DNA of 64,000 nucleotides from Nitrosomonas sp. (GTDB lineage: Bacteria; Pseudomonadota; Gammaproteobacteria; Burkholderiales; Nitrosomonadaceae). A program made the translations under genes and the position numbers. Shown here piece after piece: positions 55,135 to 64,000 of this stretch; the stretch's first letter is position 1, and each line of letters starts with the position of its first letter. Below the pieces are notes generated by a model. The model was given only the letters and a program-made list of their open reading frames with translations. It made no database searches and was not told where the DNA came from. The DNA is taken from positions 1 to 64,000 of the forward strand of contig JAMWZY010000001.1 in NCBI GenBank assembly GCA_024281825.1. Reading direction: 5' to 3'.

Positions 55135-56289
55135 TTATTCTGGCCATGAAGGACTGAGTCCTAGCAAATCCCAAAGTGGCCGTCCGTTAATCGACTCCAT
55201 CCTTTCGTTTGAAACAATACTATGGTTAAGATGCATTAGAGCTTTGGGAATAGCTATCGGGGAGTGAGGGTTGACATATAGATTGTTCTTCCTCGAAACT
55301 ATATTGTACGGATTCAAATTGCCGAACAACCATGCGCCAGTTACCCTCGTGTATTGGGGCCCTTTCGGGCCAACCCAAGCGCCGTTCGTAGCTCGGTGTA
55401 CTCTAAGCTCCTGAGAATCAGGACTGAAGGTAAACTGTTCTTCTCCAAATAGTGCCTGAATTTCATCAATACGATTCAATGCAGATGAATCAACATTTAC
55501 CGCAACAACATAGGGCTTAGACAACTTTCCATACCTTCCACCCTTAGACAATATTGCGTTACGAATTGGCTCCCAGCTGTTTGTCCACCGCGCTCCTTCA
55601 GAATACAATCCGATAACTCTTTGCCCTTGGCCGCGCCTTTCAGGTTTTATCGGTATTGCTTGAAATTTGATTCTCCAATCTTCATATTGCCATTTTAGAA
55701 CTGGCAACGCGTCACTTCCTTTAGACTCATACTCACGAATAGCATCATCAGGATTAAGTTCGCTCAACCACTTATACAAGTCTCCTCTCAACGCTTTGCC
55801 TGGAGGTGGAGTATCAGGACTGCCTCCAGATTCTATTCCAATAAAGAAATTCGGCGAATCAATTTTTTCGATTGCTTGTAGCAGGGCATTTTTGCGCTTC
55901 TCGGCGGCCATTTCATTTACATCGAATTCTGATGCAAGAACCGCTTCCACATAGAACCCCTCGCCGTCAGGCGTAGTAACGTGAAAATCCGGCCTCTTAT
56001 TGCTTCCGTTCTCCAAGTCTGGGTGAATCTCTACTTTGCAGCCAAGGCTGCTAAGTATTGCAAATAGGGCGATTTCAAAAGACGCTGACTCGAATGATCT
56101 TCTATCTTGCAACTTCATTCTAGAAATGAGTTGTCGCACTTCGTCCCCAGGAATTTTCGAAAGCCAAAAATTCAAAAAGTCGCGAACCTTCGAAATTTCA
56201 GCTCTACTGGAGCGATCAAGAAATTCGTACTCGCTCTCAATATAGGACTTGTGACTACTGTCGGTGCGGGTTTTTTCTAGGAATAGCAC
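55135..56289 (-). CDS. Unknown protein with a PD-(D/E)xK-like pattern
   Basis: 384-aa soluble protein of no family I can name. Residues 66-117 show an arrangement typical of restriction-endonuclease-fold enzymes: a helix with Glu (SFESASFEIALFAILSSLG, E72), then RPDFHV (P100-D101), a short hairpin and F-Y-V-E-A-V (E115). The catalytic Lys expected two residues after E115 is Val117, so the site is altered or the Lys lies elsewhere. The remaining two-thirds are mixed alpha/beta. Start is a GTG without a good ribosome site and is uncertain. It lies alone between a transposase relic and mfd, a setting where defence or mobile-element genes often sit. Confidence 0.6.
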   Translation of the reverse strand: MLFLEKTRTDSSHKSYIESEYEFLDRSSRAEISKVRDFLNFWLSKIPGDEVRQLISRMKLQDRRSFESASFEIALFAILSSLGCKVEIHPDLENGSNKRPDFHVTTPDGEGFYVEAVLASEFDVNEMAAEKRKNALLQAIEKIDSPNFFIGIESGGSPDTPPPGKALRGDLYKWLSELNPDDAIREYESKGSDALPVLKWQYEDWRIKFQAIPIKPERRGQGQRVIGLYSEGARWTNSWEPIRNAILSKGGRYGKLSKPYVVAVNVDSSALNRIDEIQALFGEEQFTFSPDSQELRVHRATNGAWVGPKGPQYTRVTGAWLFGNLNPYNIVSRKNNLYVNPHSPIAIPKALMHLNHSIVSNERMESINGRPLWDLLGLSPSWPE

Positions 56290-56480
56290 GGGCTAGGCTT
56301 CTGAGATGTTAACTAGAATTAAGCAGCTGAAATAACACGATATAATACGCAAAGAATGAAATTTATCTGAAAAATCAGAATACTGACTCCTTTCTATTCA
56401 TAAAAATACGTCAATTCGATTTTCAATATAGCATACCTCGCTTAATTCATAAGTCGGAGAAAAATTTTATTCTCAACCCC

Positions 56481-59400
56481 TTATCTCAACTTCTGCATCA
56501 ACTCCTTGATCCTGATCACCCGCTTATTCACGTCCTCGACCTGCACCTGAACTTTGAGTCGATCTTGTCCCGCGAGCGAGTATTCTCGACCACTTTGAAT
56601 CAATTGGATAATTTTGAACGGATCAATCGGTGGATTGGGAATGAATTGGATTTGGATACTGTCGGCGCTGGCGTCGATGCGGATGATACCGAGCAGCTTG
56701 GCAGCGATGCGTAGGCGGTGGCAATCGAGCAGAGCACGCGCTGGATTGGGCAATAGGCCGAAGCGGTCGATCAATTCGCGTTGCATGTCATCCAAATGCT
56801 CATCATTGTTACAATTGGCCATACGCTTATACAAAACTAAGCGCTCATGGATGTCGTGACAATAATCTTCGGGTAGCAATGCCGGCACATGCAAATTGAT
56901 TTCGGTCGCAACACCGAGCGGGTGCTGCATATCCGGTTCCTTACCTTGTTTCAACGATTGGATGGCAGAATCCAGCATGGCGCTGTATAGACTGAAACCA
57001 ACTTCTTGCATCTCGCCGCTTTGCGACTCACTCAGTACCGCACCGGCGCCGCGGATTTCCAGGTCGTGCATCGCCAGATAAAACCCGGAACCCAATTCTT
57101 CCATCGCCTGTATCGCTTCCAGGCGTTTTTTGGCTTGCGATCCGAGCGCTTCTTCCGGCGGCGTCAGCAGATAAGCATAAGCCTGATGGTGGGATCGACC
57201 GACGCGGCCACGCAATTGGTGCAGTTGCGCCAGACCAAATTTGTGGGCATTGTTGATGATGATGGTGTTAGCGCTGGGAATATCGATGCCGGTTTCGATG
57301 ATCGTAGTGCATAGCAAAATATTAAAACGCTGTTGATAGAAATCGCGCATGACATGCTCTAACTCACGCTCCGGCATTTGCCCATGAGCAATGTGGATAC
57401 GCGCTTCTGGTAGCAAATTCGCCAGTTTTTCATACATCAGTTGAATGGTATTGACTTCATTATGCAAAAAATAAATCTGTCCGCCGCGTTTCAGTTCGCG
57501 CAAGCAAGCTTCGCGGATGATGCTGAGTGAGAAACTGCTGACAAAAGTACGGATCGCCAAGCGGCGCTGCGGTGCTGTGGCGATAATGGAAAAATCACGC
57601 AATCCTTCCAACGACATCGCCAAAGTGCGCGGGATCGGTGTCGCAGTCAAGGTCAATATGTCGACTTCAGCGCGCAGTTTCTTCAGTTGCTCTTTCTGCC
57701 GCACACCAAAACGATGCTCTTCGTCTATGATGACCAACCCGAGATTTTTAAAGTGCACATCTTTCTGAATCAATTTGTGCGTGCCGATGATAATATCGAT
57801 TTCGCCTTTGGCTAGGCCAGCGATTGCTTGCGTTTGTTCTTTTGCGGAACGAAAACGCGATAACTCGGCAATTTTGACCGGCCACTGTTCGGCAATCAAG
57901 CCAAACCGGTCGGAAAAATTTTGGAAGTGCTGTTCTGCAAGTAACGTCGTTGGAACCAAAACAGCCACCTGCTTTCCATCGGCTACTGCGACAAACGCTG
58001 CGCGCAGCGCCACCTCTGTTTTACCAAAACCCACATCGCCGCAAATCAATCGATCCATCGGTTTGCCAGACGTTAAATCCGCTATGACCGAATGAATGGC
58101 TGCAGCCTGGTCTGCGGTTTCCTCAAAGCCAAATCCCTCGGCAAACGCATCGTAATCATGTTGCTGGATCGTAAACGCGTGACCCTCGCGCGCTGCGCGC
58201 TGAGCATACAAATTCAACAACTCTGCAGCAGTATCGCGCACTTGCTGCATGGCCTTGCGCTTGGCCTTGTCCCATTGACTATTGCCGAGCTTGTGCAGCG
58301 GAGCCGATTCGGGTGCCGCACCGCTATATCGTCCGATCAAATGCAATTGTGAAACCGGAACGTAAAGTTTGTCACCTCCTCCATATTCCAGCGACAAAAA
58401 TTCGCTTAATTCCCCAGGCGCCCCTTCGCCGACATCCATACTCACCAAGCCGAGATAACGGCCAATGCCATGCTGCTCATGCACCACCGGATCTCCCGGT
58501 TTGATTTCGGACAGATCGCGTAAAATATTGTCGGTTGAAGTGATCTTGCGCGATTCCCGCTCACGGCGACCCGGTATATGCGTGGCATACAACTCGCTCT
58601 CAGTGATAAAGGCCAAGCGCTGCTGTGACAAAACAAACCCGCTGTGCAACGATGAAGCGCTCAGCATAAAAGATTGCGAGCTTTCGACAAACTCTTGGTA
58701 ATCCTGACAGTTAACAGGATGCAGGCCATATTGATTTAAGTATTCGGCGATTAACTCCCGTCGACCGATGCTTTCAGCCAATAGCAAAACGCGTCCGCCG
58801 TTGTGCGTAAACTGTGTAATAAATGCCGCCAGTTTCTCCAGCGGGTTTTCCGCGTGCCGATTGATTTGGATGGAGGATAGCGCTTCGCTGGCAAAGCTTT
58901 TTGTTTGCTTGGCATCCGTTTCTCGTGAAAGTATTTCGATGCGGGCATAGGGTTTTATCTGCGCAAAAAAACCATCGCTGGGCAAAAATAACTCAGCCGG
59001 AGGCAACAAAGGGCGTTCAATGTCGGCTCGCAACAACTGATAACGGGATTGCGTATCGCGCCAAAATTCATCAATCACTGAACGCACATCTTGATGCAAG
59101 CAAAGCAAAGTTTCTTGGGTAAGATAATCAAACAGCGTCGCGGTTTTCTCAAAAAATAAAGGGAGATAGTATTCGATGCCTGCGGGTGTTAGGCCTTTGC
59201 TGATGTCCTTATAAATTTGTTTCTTGGAAGGATCGCCTTCAAATTGCTCACGAAACTTGCCGCGGAAAAAAGTTCGGCCTGCCTCATCCAGCGGAAACTC
59301 CCGCGCAGGTAATAGGCGAATTTCCTTGACCGGATAAATACTGCGTTGTGTATCGACATCGAACGTACGAATAGTATCGATCTCATTATCCAGCAAATCA

Positions 59401-59933
59401 ATACGATAAGGCAGCGAGCTACCCATCGGAAACAAATCCATCAAGCCGCCTCGAACACTGTATTCACCCGGTGAGAATACTTGTGTCACATGCGTATAAC
59501 CGGCAAACGTCAGTTGGCTACGCAGCTTGGACAGATCCAGTTTTTCTCCTTGCTTCAAGAAAAACGTATGCGCCGCCAGAAATTCACGCGGCAACATGCG
59601 GTACAACGCTGTCGTCACCGGTGTGATCAGTACATCGCATGCGCTATTCATGACTTGATACAAGGTTGCCAAGCGCTCCGATATTAGATCATGGTGCGGC
59701 GAAAAAACATCGTAAGGTAAAGTTTCCCAATCCGGAAGCAAATGTATTTTGAGTTGCGGCGCAAAGTAGGGAATTTCTTCCAATAATCGCTGCGCATCCA
59801 GAGCATTCGCCGTGATGATGGTAATGGGTTTAGCTTTCTGCGCAATTTGGGCAAAAAATAACGCGTCTGCGGAACCCGAAAAATTGGTGTAACGCGTTAC
59901 GGTGCCAATCGGGGGCAATTGCAATGATTGCAT
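56481..59933 (-). CDS. mfd: Transcription-repair coupling factor
   Basis: 1150-aa Mfd ATPase, which pushes stalled RNA polymerase off damaged DNA and recruits UvrA. The N-terminal UvrB-like domain covers about 1-330, the CarD/RID RNA polymerase-binding domain about 480-560 (DPVVHEQHGIGRYLGL), and the RecG-like motor follows: Walker A LICGDVGFGKTEVALRAAF (about 635-653), DEEHRFGVRQKE (about 735-746), TATPIPRTLAMSL, and GRVGRSHHQAYAYLL (about 925-939). The TRCF C-terminal domain is at about 1000-1110. Length is normal and no break is seen. A separate short copy of its 3' region seems to lie at 54831-54905. Confidence 0.97.
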   Translation of the reverse strand: MQSLQLPPIGTVTRYTNFSGSADALFFAQIAQKAKPITIITANALDAQRLLEEIPYFAPQLKIHLLPDWETLPYDVFSPHHDLISERLATLYQVMNSACDVLITPVTTALYRMLPREFLAAHTFFLKQGEKLDLSKLRSQLTFAGYTHVTQVFSPGEYSVRGGLMDLFPMGSSLPYRIDLLDNEIDTIRTFDVDTQRSIYPVKEIRLLPAREFPLDEAGRTFFRGKFREQFEGDPSKKQIYKDISKGLTPAGIEYYLPLFFEKTATLFDYLTQETLLCLHQDVRSVIDEFWRDTQSRYQLLRADIERPLLPPAELFLPSDGFFAQIKPYARIEILSRETDAKQTKSFASEALSSIQINRHAENPLEKLAAFITQFTHNGGRVLLLAESIGRRELIAEYLNQYGLHPVNCQDYQEFVESSQSFMLSASSLHSGFVLSQQRLAFITESELYATHIPGRRERESRKITSTDNILRDLSEIKPGDPVVHEQHGIGRYLGLVSMDVGEGAPGELSEFLSLEYGGGDKLYVPVSQLHLIGRYSGAAPESAPLHKLGNSQWDKAKRKAMQQVRDTAAELLNLYAQRAAREGHAFTIQQHDYDAFAEGFGFEETADQAAAIHSVIADLTSGKPMDRLICGDVGFGKTEVALRAAFVAVADGKQVAVLVPTTLLAEQHFQNFSDRFGLIAEQWPVKIAELSRFRSAKEQTQAIAGLAKGEIDIIIGTHKLIQKDVHFKNLGLVIIDEEHRFGVRQKEQLKKLRAEVDILTLTATPIPRTLAMSLEGLRDFSIIATAPQRRLAIRTFVSSFSLSIIREACLRELKRGGQIYFLHNEVNTIQLMYEKLANLLPEARIHIAHGQMPERELEHVMRDFYQQRFNILLCTTIIETGIDIPSANTIIINNAHKFGLAQLHQLRGRVGRSHHQAYAYLLTPPEEALGSQAKKRLEAIQAMEELGSGFYLAMHDLEIRGAGAVLSESQSGEMQEVGFSLYSAMLDSAIQSLKQGKEPDMQHPLGVATEINLHVPALLPEDYCHDIHERLVLYKRMANCNNDEHLDDMQRELIDRFGLLPNPARALLDCHRLRIAAKLLGIIRIDASADSIQIQFIPNPPIDPFKIIQLIQSGREYSLAGQDRLKVQVQVEDVNKRVIRIKELMQKLR

Positions 59934-60099
59934 GATAAATAATGACGTTGCTTGTACGGAAAAATACTACGCAAGAAACAATGTTTGCGGGTTAAATCTA
60001 TTATTATAGGACAGTTCGGTGGATTTACTGCGCACTACGTGAATTAAAAGCCTGATGAATGTTTGCTTAATTGATTCATGCGCAAGCTGCTAGGCAATA

Positions 60100-61764
60100 T
60101 CAGGATTCTTCACTAAATTTCTTGCCAAGCTCCTCGCCAAGCACGATCATTTTATCGAAATCGATCCAACACGAACCGGTTTGACTGAAGATCAAAGTAG
60201 TGCGGTTTTCAATGAGCGTTTTGAATGCGCATAACGTTGCTTCTGTCTTGAGTTCATTGGCATCAAAAACCTCATCCAAGATAATAATGGCCGGACTTTT
60301 AAGTAACGCGCGCGCAATTGCGATTTGCAAGCGCTCCATTTTTCCGATTTCGATACCATGATTACCCACTTTGGTTTGCAAACCATCGGGCATTTCTTTA
60401 ACGAAAGCATTGCATCCCGAGGCTTGCATGGCGGATGTTATTTGGGCTTCGTTTGCAGATTGCATCGCGCCATAAGCAATATTACCAGCGATTGTTTCAT
60501 CGAGAAGCACGCTATTTTGAGATATTAAGGCGATGTTGGTGTAGAGATTGTCAATTTTGATATCGTTTAGCAAGTAATCATCCAGCCATATTCTTCCCGA
60601 TGAAGATTGCTCTAAACGTAACAGTAAATCAATGAGCCTATCTTTCACAGGCTCGGAATACCCTGTGAAAACAATTTTCTCGCCCGGTTGGATAACAAGG
60701 TTCAAGGTAAACTCATGCCATTTTTTGTGATCAAGCGAAATATGCTCAAATTGCAATTTTCCTCGGACGGGCTGTACTAGCAGAATTCCCATATCCTCGT
60801 CAGATGCCTGATCGAGAAAAGAGAAAACGGATTCCAGATGCCTTCTATCATGCGTTAAGCTCACAAAAATACGGGCCATCCGGTACATGCTGACGCATAC
60901 CATTGAAATTGCAACAATCACGGCCAGTGCTTGGCCCAGATACATTTGGTTATGCAATATTTGCAATCCAAACAAATAGACACTCAGAGCGACGATCCCT
61001 ATCACAATGATTTCGATTATTAACTGGATGACTGTCTGCATCACCACCTTTTGTCGATTACTCAAAAAAACGGCTGCAACTGCTTTTTCAAAACGTTGAT
61101 TTTCGCGCTCCCGCCCTTGGCCTAGCCTTATTTCTTTATGGTGTTGAATCGATTCAACGATGGGTTGTGTTAAATTTCTAAAAGACTTTCGGCTCTTCTG
61201 GCTGAGTTTGCTGAACTGATCATTGGCGATTTGATAGAGCAAAATGGTTGCTGATAGCAGTAATAACACCAACAGCAATGAATCTCGATGCAAATAATAC
61301 AGGCAGGCAAATAATCCGAGAATGATCAAGGATTCTTTGATCACCAGTACCAGCTTCTCGATCGTAACCAAACTGATATGGGAGGCGTGATGAAATAAAC
61401 GATCGATCCTTTTATGATCTGCAAAATGACGATATTGACTCGCCGGTAATGCTAGAAGCTTGGTGAAAATTTCACCATAAAAAGCAATGCCTAGTCTACT
61501 GGTCAACATATGCATAAGATGACTGCCCGCATAGCAAGCTACCCATCGAACCAGACATAGCGCCAACATTGCAAATAATGCCTCTTGTACTAGCGCCCAA
61601 TCTTCCAGAATCAGTACGCTGTCTAATAAGCGTCTAATTACAATAGGTAATAACGCTATTACAGTAGCGCCTATAAAAAAAACTAATAACAGGCATGCAA
61701 GCAGCTTCCACTGAACTGTGAGTTTTTCTACTAGCCGCTGATACGCTTGTGGTAAATTCATCAT
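60100..61764 (-). CDS. MsbA-like ABC exporter with degenerate nucleotide-binding motifs
   Basis: 554 aa. Residues 1-315 are a six-helix ABC exporter transmembrane domain, and 330-545 have the fold order of an ATPase domain, as in MsbA. But the motifs are eroded: the Walker A place (368-376) reads GYSEPVKDR rather than GxSGSGKST; the LSGGQ signature (about 470-478) reads GIEIGKMER; and the switch His is Gln (about 528, IFSQTGS). The Q-loop Gln (about 416) and Walker B Asp-Glu (III-LDE, about 494-498) remain. The frame is intact, so the protein is probably made but unlikely to hydrolyse ATP by itself; it may be a half-transporter partner or have a non-transport role. It is divergent from rfbA. 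Confidence 0.85.
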   Translation of the reverse strand: MMNLPQAYQRLVEKLTVQWKLLACLLLVFFIGATVIALLPIVIRRLLDSVLILEDWALVQEALFAMLALCLVRWVACYAGSHLMHMLTSRLGIAFYGEIFTKLLALPASQYRHFADHKRIDRLFHHASHISLVTIEKLVLVIKESLIILGLFACLYYLHRDSLLLVLLLLSATILLYQIANDQFSKLSQKSRKSFRNLTQPIVESIQHHKEIRLGQGRERENQRFEKAVAAVFLSNRQKVVMQTVIQLIIEIIVIGIVALSVYLFGLQILHNQMYLGQALAVIVAISMVCVSMYRMARIFVSLTHDRRHLESVFSFLDQASDEDMGILLVQPVRGKLQFEHISLDHKKWHEFTLNLVIQPGEKIVFTGYSEPVKDRLIDLLLRLEQSSSGRIWLDDYLLNDIKIDNLYTNIALISQNSVLLDETIAGNIAYGAMQSANEAQITSAMQASGCNAFVKEMPDGLQTKVGNHGIEIGKMERLQIAIARALLKSPAIIILDEVFDANELKTEATLCAFKTLIENRTTLIFSQTGSCWIDFDKMIVLGEELGKKFSEES

Positions 61765-61925
61765 GCGACAATTTTACATTAACACGATGTAAAACCCAGT
61801 TTCGCAATTATCCTGGTTGCGAGTACAAATATAGTACAATCCTTCATCACTGCTTGGCTTGTTTAATGATTTATTCAACACACAAAAGCTGATCGATCAA
61901 TGAGTAAATATCAGAATTTTTATTT

Positions 61926-62858
61926 ATGTCCATCCCGAATAATTTAGGTACCGCAAAAAATACCCAGGAATCCATTCTTCCAAAACGCAAAGGCATTGTA
62001 CTTGCCGGGGGTACCGGAACACGACTTTATCCCATTACACAGACGGTATCAAAACAATTGCTTCCGGTGTTTGACAAACCGATGATTTACTATCCTTTGA
62101 GCACGCTGATGCTGGCGGGTATTCAGGATATTCTGATTATTTCAACACCACACGATGTTGGCCATTACCAAAGGCTTTTAAACGATGGTAATCAATGGGG
62201 GTTGAACATTTCGTACGCCGAGCAACCATCACCAGATGGCCTTGCGCAAGCATTGATCATTGGTGAAACGTTTATTGGTAATGATTGTTCCGCATTGGTA
62301 TTGGGCGATAATATTTTTCACGGACACGATTTTCATCATTTACTGACACGTGCCATGGCACGTACCACGGGCGCCAGTGTTTTTGCCTATCATGTGCATG
62401 ATCCTGAACGTTATGGTGTGGTTGAGTTTGACACACAAGGTCATGTCATTAATCTGGAAGAAAAACCCCAGAAACCCAAATCACACTATGCCGTAACTGG
62501 TTTATATTTCTATGATCAATATGCATCGGAGTATACCAAGAGCCTTAAGCCATCCGTGCGTAAAGAACTGGAAATCACCGACTTGAATAGAATTTATCTT
62601 GAAAAATCGGCTTTGCATGTAGAAATCATGGGGCGAGGTTATGCTTGGCTAGATACCGGCACGCCAGAGTCTTTACTGGATGCGAGTCAATTTGTTGCCA
62701 CGATTGAAAACCGGCAGGGTCTCAAGATTGCCTGTCCCGAGGAAATAGCATTTAAGCAAGGCTGGATAAGCGCCGAACAATTGGACCGCTTAGCACAACC
62801 ATTGGCTAAAAACGGTTACGGACAATACCTATTAGCAGTCTCAAGGCGTGAATTCTAG
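61926..62858 (+). CDS. rfbA: Glucose-1-phosphate thymidylyltransferase
   Basis: 310-aa enzyme that makes dTDP-glucose from glucose-1-phosphate and dTTP, first step of dTDP-L-rhamnose synthesis. The nucleotidyltransferase signature [17 protein letters not shown] is at about 22-38, with the catalytic region [12 protein letters not shown] (about 48-59), [10 protein letters not shown] (about 123-132) and V-V-E-F-D in the substrate loop. About 20 residues precede the usual start; these look non-conserved, but no better start with a ribosome site was seen. rfbC follows 20 bases later. rfbB and rfbD are not in the window. The divergent ABC gene may share this promoter region. Confidence 0.95.
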   Translation: MSIPNNLGTAKNTQESILPKRKGIVLAGGTGTRLYPITQTVSKQLLPVFDKPMIYYPLSTLMLAGIQDILIISTPHDVGHYQRLLNDGNQWGLNISYAEQPSPDGLAQALIIGETFIGNDCSALVLGDNIFHGHDFHHLLTRAMARTTGASVFAYHVHDPERYGVVEFDTQGHVINLEEKPQKPKSHYAVTGLYFYDQYASEYTKSLKPSVRKELEITDLNRIYLEKSALHVEIMGRGYAWLDTGTPESLLDASQFVATIENRQGLKIACPEEIAFKQGWISAEQLDRLAQPLAKNGYGQYLLAVSRREF

Positions 62859-62878
62859 CCTGATAGTCAAACCATAAA

Positions 62879-63427
62879 ATGAACGCAACGCCACTATCCA
62901 TTCCTGAAGTCATATTGTTTGAACCGCGTGTTTTTGGTGATGCACGGGGGTTCTTTTTTGAAAGCTTCAATCAACGTCAATTTGAATCAGCGGTCGGCCA
63001 ATCCGTCTGCTTTTTACAAAATAATCATTCACGCTCTGTACAAAACGTATTACGCGGCTTGCACTATCAGATCAAACAACCACAAGGAAAGCTGGTGCGC
63101 GTAGTGATCGGGGAAGTATTTGATGTAGCGGTGGACATCCGTCGATCATCAGCGACCTTTGGGCAATGGGTGGGCGCAAACCTCAGTGCCGAGAACAAAA
63201 AACAGCTCTGGGTTCCACCCGGATTTGCGCATGGATTTGTTGTGTTATCAGAATATGCTGAATTTTTGTACAACACGACTGATTATTGGGCACCCGAGTA
63301 TGAGCGCTGTATTGTGTGGAATGATCCAACGCTGAATATTCAATGGCCGATGATGAACGCCGCGCCGGTGCTTTCCGATAAAGACACTCGAGGCGCTACT
63401 TTGGACATTGCCGAAGTCTATGATTAA
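62879..63427 (+). CDS. rfbC: dTDP-4-dehydrorhamnose 3,5-epimerase
   Basis: 182-aa cupin-fold epimerase, third step of dTDP-L-rhamnose synthesis, of normal length. Seen: IPEVILFEPRVFGDARGFFF (about 8-27), the F-x-Q-N-N-H-S-x-S segment (about 46-53), the catalytic His in VLRGLHYQ (about 57-64), E-V-F-D-V-A-V-D-I-R-R (about 78-88), and W-V-P-P-G-F-A-H-G-F (about 114-123). It probably forms one transcription unit with rfbA; radA follows after 8 bases, which may be incidental. Confidence 0.96.
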   Translation: MNATPLSIPEVILFEPRVFGDARGFFFESFNQRQFESAVGQSVCFLQNNHSRSVQNVLRGLHYQIKQPQGKLVRVVIGEVFDVAVDIRRSSATFGQWVGANLSAENKKQLWVPPGFAHGFVVLSEYAEFLYNTTDYWAPEYERCIVWNDPTLNIQWPMMNAAPVLSDKDTRGATLDIAEVYD

Positions 63428-63435
63428 TCCCTTGA

Positions 63436-64000
63436 ATGGCTAAGCAAAAAACAATTTACTCCTGTATCGAATGCGGCGGACAAACGCTTAAATGGCAAGG
63501 GCAATGTATGCATTGCCAAGCGTGGAATACCTTAATTGAAACGATCGCTGAAAAATCCGTATCGCGCTTTAGTCCTCCCGCCGCAATCAGCCAAGTACAG
63601 AATTTAGGCGCGGTAGAAGCACGTGAAGAGCCGCGTTTCCCCACTGGAATCGATGAACTGGATCGTGTGCTTGGCAGCGGTTTAGTCCAGGGTGGCGTTG
63701 TATTATTGGGCGGTGATCCCGGAATTGGCAAATCAACGCTGCTGCTGCAAGCCCTATCGAATATGTCGGCACACCATTCAGTGTTGTATGTGAGCGGTGA
63801 AGAATCAGCACAGCAAGTTGCGTTGCGTGCTCGGCGTTTGGCATTGAATGTGCAAGCTGTACATTTGTACCCAGAAATTCAATTGGAAAAAATACAAGCC
63901 GTGCTGGTAGAACGTAAACCTGCAGTGGCTGTGATCGACTCGATTCAAACCATTTATTCCGAAGCATTGCAATCGGCACCCGGTTCAGTCGCGCAAGTAC
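63436..64000 (+). CDS. radA: DNA repair protein RadA (partial, runs off the window)
   Basis: The first 188 residues of RadA/Sms, which processes branched recombination intermediates as a RecA-like hexameric helicase. Start ATG at 63436. The N-terminal C4 zinc finger is complete (Y-S-C-I-E-C-G ... G-Q-C-M-H-C-Q-A-W-N-T-L, about 8-33). Next come FPTGIDELDRVLGSGLV (about 68-84), Walker A GGDPGIGKSTLLLQ (about 93-106), YVSGEES, and VAVIDSIQT for Walker B (about 166-174). The family's K-N-R-F-G motif and Lon-like C-terminal domain would lie beyond the window. Confidence 0.95.
   Translation, partial: MAKQKTIYSCIECGGQTLKWQGQCMHCQAWNTLIETIAEKSVSRFSPPAAISQVQNLGAVEAREEPRFPTGIDELDRVLGSGLVQGGVVLLGGDPGIGKSTLLLQALSNMSAHHSVLYVSGEESAQQVALRARRLALNVQAVHLYPEIQLEKIQAVLVERKPAVAVIDSIQTIYSEALQSAPGSVAQV

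Noticed and set aside
61765..61925. Promoter of rfbA with a TACAAT -10 box near 61838
   Set aside because: A -10-like TACAAT is present, but no -35 hexamer at good spacing could be matched, so it was not listed as a feature.

Overview
The window looks like a chromosomal segment of a low-GC betaproteobacterium, most likely an ammonia oxidiser of the Nitrosomonas type. This is inferred from gene orders (def-fmt-rsmB-DUF4390-ntrY-ntrX; lysM-dprA-smg-topB; smc-zipA; zapA followed by 6S RNA), from a clustered Calvin-cycle/glycolysis operon, and from the overall AT-rich composition. No rRNA or tRNA gene and no CRISPR array was seen.

Layout. 1-9300 holds mixed genes: a TusA-like sulfur carrier, a penicillin-binding DD-carboxypeptidase with a SPOR domain, a glycosyltransferase, a lipoprotein, an SDR oxidoreductase, a CopD/cytochrome c/thioredoxin-fold fusion, an OmpA-type lipoprotein and a TIGR04073 protein. 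9316-16447 (minus strand) is a carbon operon: tkt, gap, pgk, pyk and fba in transcription order. 16620-23850 (minus) is def, fmt, rsmB, DUF4390, ntrY and ntrX; NtrX has lost its Walker A lysine. 23952-29340 (plus) is LysM protein, dprA, smg and topB.

30063-37269 is the accessory region and the most interesting part. A Sec-exported RHS protein runs to a stretch of eight G residues placed exactly where the conserved core meets the variable tip. One G fewer would join it to a C-terminal L,D-transpeptidase-like (YkuD-type) domain. A gene overlapping the end of the tip encodes a small protein with a signal peptide, as expected for a periplasmic immunity protein against a peptidoglycan-acting toxin. 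Behind it lie an orphan toxin tail with a second exported candidate immunity protein, an eroded immunity-like frame, and a broken second RHS core end with a degenerate tip: a graveyard of displaced toxin cassettes. A repeat-only RTX protein of different base composition follows.

37784-52199 returns to housekeeping: M17 aminopeptidase, mltD, queF, smc, zipA, a small coiled-coil gene, zapA, 6S RNA, ampG, xth, pyrE, a MepK-like endopeptidase and the L,D-transpeptidase ldtD. Cell-wall genes are frequent (DacA-type, MltD, AmpG, MepK-like, LdtD). 52489-56289 is a rearranged patch: a frameshifted DUF389 membrane gene, a complete IS5-family element, apparent fragments of mfd and of a REP-associated transposase, and an unknown protein with a PD-(D/E)xK-like pattern. 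56481-64000 carries mfd, an MsbA-like ABC exporter whose ATPase motifs are badly degenerate, rfbA, rfbC and the start of radA.

Two reading-frame breaks coincide with 8-base homopolymers (G8 at 34001, A8 on the minus strand near 53194). They may be slippage mutations or sequencing errors, and this cannot be settled from the sequence alone.
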